This document shows, piece by piece, positions 1 to 6,684 of a stretch of DNA of 64,000 nt. How positions within the stretch are numbered: the stretch's first letter is position 1; each line of letters opens with the position of its first letter. A model generated the notes under the pieces. The model was not told the origin of the DNA, did not search any database, and was given only the letters and a program-made list of their open reading frames with translations. Position numbers and translations under genes: made by a program. Source of the DNA: Mucilaginibacter sp. OK098 (GTDB taxonomy: Bacteria > Bacteroidota > Bacteroidia > Sphingobacteriales > Sphingobacteriaceae); the NCBI RefSeq assembly GCF_900142915.1, contig NZ_FRCM01000002.1, positions 248,001-312,000 on the forward strand. The letters run 5' to 3'.

Positions 1-4
1 CAAT

Positions 5-556
5 TTATTGTTTTATTGCCGTTATAATTAGTGCTGATTTAACCAGTTCTGGATTTTTATTTTTGTCTAAAAAAGTCACACTTATAATATCTTCTGAAGA
101 GACCTCATGTAATTTTTCTATAATTTCATCAGGCGTTCCTGCAAGCGGGAACCCATTCAGGATATAATTAAAGTCACCATCTTTGTTTTCGTGAGTTCTT
201 AAATAATCCGAGTAGCTCTTTGAAAAAGCGACAAACTTTTTGTGGCATTTGTTAATAACAAACTGCCTGGTGGTTATCACAATAACACCGTTTGCTCCCC
301 GCGAGCCATATATACTTTTTGCCTGGGGCCCTTTTAATACATCAATTTTCACAATATCAAGTGGATCAATTTCTTTAACATGATCTTTAAAAATGACTCC
401 ATCAATTACATATAATGGTTTAGATGTATTTTTTGATGGAGCATCAAGAAATATCATGTGTTTGGAAGTGTCTTTACGAGCTGTATCAGCACTTTGCGCC
501 ACAGCACTATATGACAAAAACAATAAAGCAATAAAACAATATAAGTTTCTCATCAT
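5..556 (-). CDS. TonB-receptor plug-like small protein with two plug-like halves
   Basis: 183 aa, start at 556 or at the adjacent ATG at 553. The N-terminus is a signal peptide ending in SAVAQ. Residues about 47-98 match the plug signature of SusC/TonB-dependent receptors (PLYVIDGV, DIVKIDVLKGPQAKSIYGSR, GANGVIVITTR). Residues about 128-182 look like a second, degenerate copy of the same fold (YILNGFPL, EDIISVTFLDK, ALIITAIK). There is no beta-barrel, so it cannot be a receptor by itself. It lies 2 nt after the nuoK stop on the same strand and is probably co-transcribed with nuoHIJK. Function is unknown. A periplasmic plug-only module is my reading, and the duplicated-plug reading is inference from motif spacing. 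Confidence 0.75.
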   Translation of the reverse strand: MMRNLYCFIALLFLSYSAVAQSADTARKDTSKHMIFLDAPSKNTSKPLYVIDGVIFKDHVKEIDPLDIVKIDVLKGPQAKSIYGSRGANGVIVITTRQFVINKCHKKFVAFSKSYSDYLRTHENKDGDFNYILNGFPLAGTPDEIIEKLHEVSSEDIISVTFLDKNKNPELVKSALIITAIKQ

Positions 557-558
557 AT

Positions 559-864
559 TTAATCTCCCAATTTATCAATCTTACCCGGATCAATTGTTTT
601 ATACTGCTTGTACACATTTAAAATAATGGCCAGCGCTACGGCAGTTGTCGCGGCTGCAAGCACTATGGCAAACAGGGCAAACATTTGTCCACCGTTATTA
701 AAGCGGTCGTACTTGCCAAAGGCTACCAGGTTTAATATGGCAGCGTTCAACATCAGTTCAATGCCTATCAAAATCTGGATAGCGTTTTGCTTGGATACTA
801 TCATATACAGGCCTACGCAAAACAGCACCGCGCTTACTACCAAAAAATCGGTTAATGAGATCAT
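559..864 (-). CDS. nuoK: NADH-quinone oxidoreductase subunit K
   Basis: 101 aa, the usual length of NuoK, with three predicted membrane segments. Conserved glutamates sit in the helices (QILIGIELMLNAAILNLVAF). It is one of the membrane-arm subunits of respiratory complex I that take part in proton translocation coupled to NADH:menaquinone oxidoreduction. Its start overlaps the nuoJ stop by 4 nt, indicating translational coupling. nuoL would be expected next, but the neighbour is the plug-like gene. Confidence 0.97.
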   Translation of the reverse strand: MISLTDFLVVSAVLFCVGLYMIVSKQNAIQILIGIELMLNAAILNLVAFGKYDRFNNGGQMFALFAIVLAAATTAVALAIILNVYKQYKTIDPGKIDKLGD

Positions 865-1409
865 GCCCCCCGCCCCTTTCTTGATAAATGTGCTGCGCCT
901 ATTAAGGCTATCATCAGTAAAACAGAGATGGCTTCAAAGGGCAGCAAATATTTTGTCATCAGGTTTATGCCGATGTTTTCTGTCATTGATGAATCGGGAA
1001 GGATCATATTTTTGGTAATCACCGATTTCTTCACCCAATCCAAATTATTAGCATCAATTTTAAAGATCATATTCAGCAAAACGATCAAAAACAAACCGGC
1101 CAGCAACATTGCCGGTAATTTATTTATGCTGATGAATTTATTGCTTTGCGTGCCTATTACATTCAAAGTTTCTTTGCCAGAGAGCATAAAAGCAAACAGG
1201 ATAAGTACCAGGATGCCGCCTACATAAATCACTATCTGTGTTATGGCTACAAAATCTGCCAGTGCCAGCACATACAAGCCTGCCAATGCAAATAGTGTTA
1301 TAAAAAACATAAAAATAGATCGTACCAGGTTTTTAGTAGCTGCCACAAACAAGGTCGAGGCAACTGCAATAAACGCCATCATATAAAATAATACCTGTGC
1401 TAAGCTCAT
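861..1409 (-). CDS. nuoJ: NADH-quinone oxidoreductase subunit J
   Basis: 182 aa with five hydrophobic segments. The conserved NuoJ/ND6 core is visible (FVAITQIVIYVGGILVLILF, about residues 52-71). It is a membrane-arm subunit of complex I. It overlaps both neighbours by 4 nt (nuoI upstream, nuoK downstream), a standard coupled arrangement. The extended loop before the last helix varies between species and carries no recognisable motif. Confidence 0.96.
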   Translation of the reverse strand: MSLAQVLFYMMAFIAVASTLFVAATKNLVRSIFMFFITLFALAGLYVLALADFVAITQIVIYVGGILVLILFAFMLSGKETLNVIGTQSNKFISINKLPAMLLAGLFLIVLLNMIFKIDANNLDWVKKSVITKNMILPDSSMTENIGINLMTKYLLPFEAISVLLMIALIGAAHLSRKGRGA

Positions 1410-1990
1410 GCGCCGCCCTCCTTTTTCTGCATAGCGGCTAATTTTGCCGCCTGCCTTTCGGCCTGCTGTACGTCAAATTCCTTTCTCTTTTCCGCAGCCA
1501 TTTCCGGCGACATATCCGAAAACTGGTAAGTGAGATCGCTTAGCTGAAAAACCGTTTTATCATATTGGTTGGTCATTACAATACATTCGGTAGGGCAAAC
1601 AATGGTACAAAGGCCGCAGTACATGCACTTGGCCATATCAATATCAAATTTGGCGGCATACAACCGTTTTGTTGTACCGTCAGACGTTTGGCCGATAGCC
1701 TCAGTTGCTTTGATTGATTCTATATCAATACAATTAACCGGGCAAACCTTGGCACAAAGGTCGCATACAATACAATCATCCATTTCCACATCAAGCTGGT
1801 AACGCCCAACCTCCGGAATAGGCAGCTTTTGATGCGGGTATTGTATGGTATTGGTACCCTCCAGCTGCTTAAAATAATTATTATCACTCGCAGGCAGCAG
1901 CTCCCTCTTTTTATGAGAAGCAAAAAGGTGCCTGAAGGTGATGGATAATCCCTTTAGTGTTGTTGAAATACCTTTTATTATGTTAGTCAT
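1406..1990 (-). CDS. nuoI: NADH-quinone oxidoreductase subunit I, 2x[4Fe-4S]
   Basis: 194 aa from the ATG at 1990. Two ferredoxin motifs are clear: C73-x2-C76-x2-C79-x3-C83-P and C122-x2-C125-x2-C128-x3-C132-P, binding clusters N6a and N6b at the junction of the peripheral and membrane arms. An in-frame ATG at 2005 would add five codons, but those lie in the intergenic word repeat, so I prefer 1990. The C-terminus is charged and alanine-rich (AERQAAKLAAMQKKE), probably a species-specific extension. An 88-bp gap with a word repeat separates it from nuoH. Confidence 0.95.
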   Translation of the reverse strand: MTNIIKGISTTLKGLSITFRHLFASHKKRELLPASDNNYFKQLEGTNTIQYPHQKLPIPEVGRYQLDVEMDDCIVCDLCAKVCPVNCIDIESIKATEAIGQTSDGTTKRLYAAKFDIDMAKCMYCGLCTIVCPTECIVMTNQYDKTVFQLSDLTYQFSDMSPEMAAEKRKEFDVQQAERQAAKLAAMQKKEGGA

Positions 1991-2096
1991 TATGTCATTG
2001 GTCATTGGTCATTAGTGGTTGGTCTTTAATGATTGGTAAAGTATGCATTCATTTCTGCGATCTTCCAATGACTAATGACCAATGCCTAATGACTAC
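1991..2096. repeat. word-repeat hairpin, CATTGGTCATTAGT family
   Basis: The left arm (1991-2024) repeats the word TCATTGG/TCATTAG. The right arm (2065-2095) carries its complement (CCAATGACTAATGACC). The stop codon of nuoH (2093-2095) is inside the right arm. The 27 nt at 2067-2093 recur exactly at 12935-12961. It sits inside the nuo operon. Confidence 0.85.
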
Positions 2097-3163
2097 ATTA
2101 AAAAAAGCCTCCACACGCCCGATATCAGCATACAGGCAAAAGCAAGTGGTGTTAATACCTTCCAGCACAGGGCCATCAGCTGATCAACCCTGAAACGGGG
2201 CAGCGTCCACCTGATCCACATTTGTATGCCTACTAAAGTTAACGTTTTAATAATTATCCATAATATCCCCCATCCAGCGTTGGTAGTCCAGGTAGCCAGG
2301 TGTACAGGGCCGATGTTTGGCAGCGGTGTGTTCCAGGCGCCTAAAAATAATATTACGCCAACCATCGAAACCAAAAACATCATGGAGTATTCAGCCAAAA
2401 AAACCAGGGCAAACCTTAAACCGGTGTACTCGGTATGGAAGCCTGCAACCAGCTCAGATTCTGCTTCGGGGATATCAAACGGCGCCCGGTTGCTTTCGGC
2501 AAGCGAGGCTATAAAATAAATTACAAAAGCGATGATCAGATGGGGCGCGCGGAAAATGTTCCAGGCAAAAAAGCCGCCTGTTGAAGTAACATCCCAAAAG
2601 CCAGAGAATTTTATGGTTTCGGTTGAGAGGATGCCTTGTTGTGATGAAATGGTTTGTAAGTTCAGCGTTTGCGCTATCATCACCACAGATATAATAGCAA
2701 AGCCGGCAGGGATCTCGTATGAAATGATCTGCGCAGCCGAACGCATTGCGCCCAATATGGAATATTTATTATTTGATCCCCACCCGGCCATTAAAATGCC
2801 AAGGGTTTCAATAGATATAATTGCGAAAACATAATACAAGCCTAAATTCAGCTTAGCCGGAACCAAACCCGGTCCCCATGGCAATGCCGCAAAACCCAGG
2901 TAAACGGCAATAAAAATAATGGCAGGCGCTAAAATAAAAAGCAGTTTATCAGCCGCAGCCGGGGTTATCAGCTCTTTTTGAAGCATTTTCAGGATATCTG
3001 CAAAGGTTTGCAACGAGCCGTATTTGCCTGTTTCTGTCGGACCAAGCCTGTCCTGGATAAAGGCCGAGACCTTGCGTTCGGCATAAACACCAAACAACGC
3101 AAACAAAGCCGAAAAACCAAACAGTCCTATCGCAATAATAAAATATGTGATATAAAAATTCAA
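2093..3163 (-). CDS. nuoH: NADH-quinone oxidoreductase subunit H
   Basis: 356 aa with about eight membrane segments, the usual NuoH length. Conserved quinone-site loops are visible: YAERKVSAFIQDRLGP near residue 27, GWGSNNKYSILGAMRSAAQ, and ESNRAPFDIPEAESELVAGF. It forms the quinone chamber and links the hydrophilic and membrane arms of complex I. It is the first nuo gene here. nuoG is expected upstream but the next DNA is a plus-strand gene and then murI, so the operon is broken at this point. The final codons abut a word repeat that provides the stop codon. Confidence 0.97.
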   Translation of the reverse strand: MNFYITYFIIAIGLFGFSALFALFGVYAERKVSAFIQDRLGPTETGKYGSLQTFADILKMLQKELITPAAADKLLFILAPAIIFIAVYLGFAALPWGPGLVPAKLNLGLYYVFAIISIETLGILMAGWGSNNKYSILGAMRSAAQIISYEIPAGFAIISVVMIAQTLNLQTISSQQGILSTETIKFSGFWDVTSTGGFFAWNIFRAPHLIIAFVIYFIASLAESNRAPFDIPEAESELVAGFHTEYTGLRFALVFLAEYSMMFLVSMVGVILFLGAWNTPLPNIGPVHLATWTTNAGWGILWIIIKTLTLVGIQMWIRWTLPRFRVDQLMALCWKVLTPLAFACMLISGVWRLFLM

Positions 3164-3196
3164 CCTTTTTGCTTTAGCTGCAAACTTAGTAAATTT

Positions 3197-3254
3197 TAGT
3201 TGATTGAGTTGGATTCAGTTGAATAGTTGATTAAGTTGGTAGAGTTAGTTGATA
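3197..3254. repeat. word-repeat arm, TTGATTAAGTT family (left of gene)
   Basis: Imperfect tandem TTGATTGAGTT / TTGATTAAGTT / AGAGTTAGTTGAT words. The complementary arm is not adjacent but lies at 4639-4676, on the far side of the plus-strand membrane-protein gene. Confidence 0.8.
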
Positions 3255-3317
3255 ATTAATGAAAAGGCTTGTATCAAAGGCTTAAATCTAAAGCACACTC
3301 AAAATAATATTATATAG

Positions 3318-3395
3318 TCTCTGTGGCCTTCGCGCCTCCTCTGCGAACTCTGCGGTTCATTTTCTACTACGGAGTGCGCAAAGAAAGCACAGAGA
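3318..3395. repeat. interspersed element with TCTCTGTG/CACAGAGA ends
   Basis: Terminal inverted 8-mers (TCTCTGTG at 3318, CACAGAGA at 3388) enclose the words CTGCGAACTCTGCGG and GTGCGCAAAGAAAG. I recognise this text as resembling a common Bacteroidota intergenic repeat. It carries no gene and rules out starting the downstream protein inside it. Confidence 0.6.
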
Positions 3396-3505
3396 AACCC
3401 GGAGTTCCTCTATTCAATATTAAATTTTGTTTAGCAGTTATTATTTTACTTTTTATCCTGATAGTGCGAATTACACAAAACAGGTTAATTTTATCTCTTT
3501 ATAAA

Positions 3506-4615
3506 ATGACCAGGATAAAACCACACTTTCAAAATGAAGCAATAAATGCCCTGCTATTTAAAATAGTCTGTATATTTTGGCTGATTGTTAAATTAATGGG
3601 CTGGAGAATGTGGACGGCCTACAGGCTGTTCCCAACTGCCCCGGTTTTTGAAGGCCTTGATCAGATCCCTGCCGTAATACATACCATTTTATTGGTGCTC
3701 TCACTTTTATGTATCACGATGCTTTTGTTTTTCGATAAAAATAAATTTCTTATAGTTGGTTTATTGATGATCGAGATCTTTTCATGCCTGCTTGATCAAA
3801 ACAGGTGGCAGCCGTATGAGTATCAATGCCTGTTTATCATTTTCATTTTCATGATAAATACAAATAAACCAAAGCTTGTTATTACTTCTTTCATATTTAT
3901 TTTAATATCAACTTACTTATACAGCGGTTTAGGAAAGTTAAACAACGGTTTCTTGCACACCGTATGGGTGCAGATCATCCTTAAATCGTTTCTAAAGGTT
4001 CCGTCAAACATTACCGGGCAGCATTATATATATTATGCCGGCTATTTGTTAGGCTTGTTTGAATTAATTGCCGGTACAGGCTTACTGTTTTCAAAAACTA
4101 AAAAAATAGCCGCGATAGCTTTAATTATAATGCACCTGTTTATCCTTTTACTATTAGGTCCGTTAGGCTTAAACTACAATAATATTGTGTGGCCATGGAA
4201 TATGGTTATGATATTGTATCTATATCTCATCTTTATAAAGAAACAAGAAAGGGTAATTACCTTTAAGGATGTTTTTCAAGGCTGGAATAAACTGGTGTTG
4301 GTTGTTTGGGGCATTTTACCCGCTCTTCACTTTATTGGCTACTGGGATGGTTTTTTATCATCAAGCATGTATTCGGGCAAAGCGCCTAAAATGATAATTT
4401 GTATTACTGACACCAACAAGTGCAAACAGCTGGGTACATTTTACGGAAAGAGGAGCTACAAAATTTGCAATGGGCAGGCATACATTGAATTGCAGAATTG
4501 GGCCATAACTGAAACAGATGCCATACCAAATCCTGAAATAAGGATTTATAAAATAATTCAGAAAAAACTGGAGAAAAAATATCCTGCTGCCGGTTTAAAT
4601 TATTTTTACTACTAA
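3506..4615 (+). CDS. HTTM/DoxX-like integral membrane protein
   Basis: 369 aa from the ATG at 3506. An open frame continues upstream to 3323 but that part encodes repeat sequence. About nine hydrophobic segments are visible. The segment STYLYSGLGKLNNGFL followed by VWPWNMVMILYLYLIF resembles the HTTM (vitamin K-dependent carboxylase-like) and DoxX membrane families. The C-terminal 90 residues are soluble and not recognised. It is the only plus-strand gene among minus-strand genes and is bracketed by inverted word-repeat arms (3197-3254 and 4639-4676), which suggests insertion as a unit between nuoH and murI. A weak promoter (TTTG at 3426, TACTTTTT at 3447) is possible. Biochemical function is unknown. 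Confidence 0.75.
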   Translation: MTRIKPHFQNEAINALLFKIVCIFWLIVKLMGWRMWTAYRLFPTAPVFEGLDQIPAVIHTILLVLSLLCITMLLFFDKNKFLIVGLLMIEIFSCLLDQNRWQPYEYQCLFIIFIFMINTNKPKLVITSFIFILISTYLYSGLGKLNNGFLHTVWVQIILKSFLKVPSNITGQHYIYYAGYLLGLFELIAGTGLLFSKTKKIAAIALIIMHLFILLLLGPLGLNYNNIVWPWNMVMILYLYLIFIKKQERVITFKDVFQGWNKLVLVVWGILPALHFIGYWDGFLSSSMYSGKAPKMIICITDTNKCKQLGTFYGKRSYKICNGQAYIELQNWAITETDAIPNPEIRIYKIIQKKLEKKYPAAGLNYFYY

Positions 4616-4638
4616 AGTTTCCGATTATTCTCCAAAAC

Positions 4639-4676
4639 AGCTCAATCAACTTAATCTAACCTAATCAACCCAGCAA
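4639..4676. repeat. word-repeat arm, TTGATTAAGTT family (right of gene)
   Basis: Complementary arm (CTCAATCAACTTAATC, CCTAATCAACCC) to 3197-3254. It ends exactly where the murI stop codon begins on the minus strand. Confidence 0.8.
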
Positions 4677-5510
4677 TTAACACTTTATCTCCGCATATCC
4701 CGACTTTACGGGTGAGGAAAAGAAAAGTTCTGCATAATGATCAAAGTCTTCGGTATCATCCGTAGTGGTAAAAAATCGCTGTGTTTTATTTCTGCTGATA
4801 CTTTGCTCCATTTCAGGGTGGCGCTGCAGGTAATCTACCAGGCTGTGGGCAACAATATCTCCCTGTGAAACTATCTGTATGTTTCCAGGTAAGTATTCTT
4901 TTATTTTTTTCTCAATTAACGGATAGTGAGTGCAACCCAGCAAAAGGGTATCAATATTTGCCGACTGTGCCAAAATTTGGTCAAGGTATTGTTTTACAAA
5001 ATAATCGGCTCCGGGCTTATCATATTCGCCATTCTCAATTAACGGCACCCAAAGCGGGCAAGCCTGCTGGTGTACTTTTATATCCGGGAAAAAATTCCCT
5101 ATCTCCATCCGGTACGACCCCGACTGTACTGTTCCTTTTGTGCCCAGTACGCCTATTTCTTTTGTTTGAGTGTAATTACCTATTACTTCGGCAGTAGGCC
5201 TTATAACGCCTAATACCCGCCTCGCAGGGTCTTCGTTTTTAAGGTCTATTTGTTGTATGTTTCGCAGCGCCTTAGCCGATGCCGTATTACAAGCCAGTAT
5301 AACCAGCGGGCAGCCTTGTTTAAAAAGCCATTGCACACACTCCCAGGTATACTGGTGGATGGTTTGAAAAGAGCGGTTACCATAAGGCGCCCGTGCAGTA
5401 TCGCCTATATAAATATAATCATACTCCGGCAGTTGCTTAAATATGGAACGGAAAACGGTAAGGCCGCCATAGCCTGAGTCAAAGATCCCTATCGGTTTAT
5501 TATTTACCAT
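4677..5510 (-). CDS. murI: glutamate racemase
   Basis: 277 aa from the ATG at 5510. Converts L-glutamate to D-glutamate in the cytoplasm for peptidoglycan synthesis. The N-terminal IGIFDSGYGGLTV (D11, S12) and the two catalytic cysteines in LACNTASA (C74) and LLGCTHYPL (about residue 195) are present. A GTG at 5516 is in frame but overlaps the TATTTTTG promoter box (5516-5523), so the ATG at 5510 is preferred; this gives a 5-nt gap between box and start. It follows the bamA/skp operon on the same strand but is separated from it by a hairpin terminator. Confidence 0.96.
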   Translation of the reverse strand: MVNNKPIGIFDSGYGGLTVFRSIFKQLPEYDYIYIGDTARAPYGNRSFQTIHQYTWECVQWLFKQGCPLVILACNTASAKALRNIQQIDLKNEDPARRVLGVIRPTAEVIGNYTQTKEIGVLGTKGTVQSGSYRMEIGNFFPDIKVHQQACPLWVPLIENGEYDKPGADYFVKQYLDQILAQSANIDTLLLGCTHYPLIEKKIKEYLPGNIQIVSQGDIVAHSLVDYLQRHPEMEQSISRNKTQRFFTTTDDTEDFDHYAELFFSSPVKSGYAEIKC

Positions 5511-5515
5511 TCGCA

Positions 5516-5523
5516 CAAAAATA
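5516..5523 (-). promoter_or_regulatory. TAnnTTTG -7 box of murI
   Basis: Minus strand reads TATTTTTG, a perfect Bacteroidota -7 box, 5 nt before the murI ATG. This predicts a leaderless or nearly leaderless transcript. No good -33 TTTG is seen. Confidence 0.6.
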
Positions 5524-5526
5524 AAA

Positions 5527-5553
5527 AAAGCGCCCCGTATATTGGAGCGCTTT
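5527..5553 (-). terminator. rho-independent terminator after skp
   Basis: On the minus strand AAAGCGCTCC pairs with GGGGCGCTTT (one G-U) around a 7-nt loop and runs into T residues. It lies 22 bp after the second skp/ompH gene and ends the bamA operon before murI. Confidence 0.8.
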
Positions 5554-5575
5554 GTAAATGTTTACTAATTACTTA

Positions 5576-6088
5576 CTATTTTAAACCTAATTTAAGCTTT
5601 ACAGCAGCCATAAGGTCATCTCCCGGAGGGGAAACTATTAGTTGTGTTTGAGCTGTATTAATTACATAATTATAGCCTTTTTCTTTAGCAACAGCTTCAA
5701 TCGCACCAGTTGCTTTGTCGCTTAATGGTTTGTAAAGTTCGCTGCCTTTGTTTTCAACCTGCTGTTGTGCGCTGGTTTGTAAATCCTGCATGCGTTTTTG
5801 AATATCCTGCAATTCAGCTTGTTTTGTTGTTCTAACAGCGTCAGTCATGGTTGCTTGTGTGGCCTGGAATTCTTTGCCTTTATTTTGAAGCTCTGTATTC
5901 ATAGCGGATAATTGGTCCACAAACTGTTTTTGATAAGTATCAAGCTGTACTTTAACAGTTTTAAATTCAGGCATTTGCTGTACAAGTCCGTCGAAATTAA
6001 TGTAGCCAATTTTTGCTTGTGCTTTGGCAAAGTTGCCTACCGTTAAAAAGCATACCGCCACTAAAGCAACTTTAAGTAGTTTTTTCAT
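5576..6088 (-). CDS. OmpH/Skp family periplasmic chaperone (second copy)
   Basis: 170 aa with signal peptide (VGNFAKAQA) and the Skp start AKIGYINFDGLVQQMPEFKTV. A long charged, glutamine-rich coiled coil follows (about residues 45-120), as in trimeric Skp. It is expected to shield unfolded outer-membrane proteins in the periplasm and hand them to BamA. It is a tandem paralogue of the upstream 176-aa gene, 48 bp apart, in the order bamA-skp-skp. Confidence 0.93.
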   Translation of the reverse strand: MKKLLKVALVAVCFLTVGNFAKAQAKIGYINFDGLVQQMPEFKTVKVQLDTYQKQFVDQLSAMNTELQNKGKEFQATQATMTDAVRTTKQAELQDIQKRMQDLQTSAQQQVENKGSELYKPLSDKATGAIEAVAKEKGYNYVINTAQTQLIVSPPGDDLMAAVKLKLGLK

Positions 6089-6136
6089 TTTTTTTTGTTC
6101 TGTGTTTAAATTTAATGGGATTAATATATTGAGAAT

Positions 6137-6667
6137 TTATTTTGCGGGTGATCCGGACTTTAAGCCAAGTTTTGTTAAAACGTCTGCGCTTTTATCATAA
6201 CGCGGATTGGCATATAACATAATTACTTCGCTGTTTTTGTCGAATATCATATCAAGATTATCATTTTCGGCAACTGCCTGTATGGCTTTAGCCATTTTAT
6301 CCTGCACTGGTTTTATTATTGAATTACTTTTTTGCGCAAGGTCGCCATCCGGTCCAAATTTTTGACGCTGAAAATCTTTTGCTGTTTTTTCTTTATCTGC
6401 TATCTCCGCCTCACGTCTCTTTTTCATATCAGCAGTCATCAAAATCTGGTCTGCCTGGTAGGCTTTATATAAGCGGTCAATTTCCTGGAAACGCGCATCT
6501 ACTTCCTTTTGCCATTGCACTGACAACGCCTCTATCTGTTTTTGAGCAGATGCATACTCAGGCATATGCTTTAATATATATTCCGAATCTACATAAGCAA
6601 ACCGCTGCGCAAACGCACCGGTGAGTGTTATGAACGTAAAAAATAGTATTAAAATTGCCCTCTTCAT
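6137..6667 (-). CDS. OmpH/Skp family periplasmic chaperone (first copy)
   Basis: 176 aa with signal peptide (LTGAFAQ) followed by RFAYVDSEYILKHMPEYASA, the family signature. The middle is a predicted coiled coil rich in K, E and Q. The C-terminal part (DMIFDKNSEVIMLYANPRYD) matches the conserved end of Bacteroidota OmpH proteins. It begins 17 bp after the bamA stop and so belongs to the same operon. The paralogues have diverged, so the two chaperones probably differ in clients or form mixed trimers (inference). Confidence 0.93.
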   Translation of the reverse strand: MKRAILILFFTFITLTGAFAQRFAYVDSEYILKHMPEYASAQKQIEALSVQWQKEVDARFQEIDRLYKAYQADQILMTADMKKRREAEIADKEKTAKDFQRQKFGPDGDLAQKSNSIIKPVQDKMAKAIQAVAENDNLDMIFDKNSEVIMLYANPRYDKSADVLTKLGLKSGSPAK

Positions 6668-6684
6668 TACAATTGCTTTGCAAA

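Noticed and set aside
3323..3505. N-terminal extension of the HTTM-like protein
   Set aside because: The first part encodes the interspersed element at 3318-3395; the family-like protein begins at 3506.
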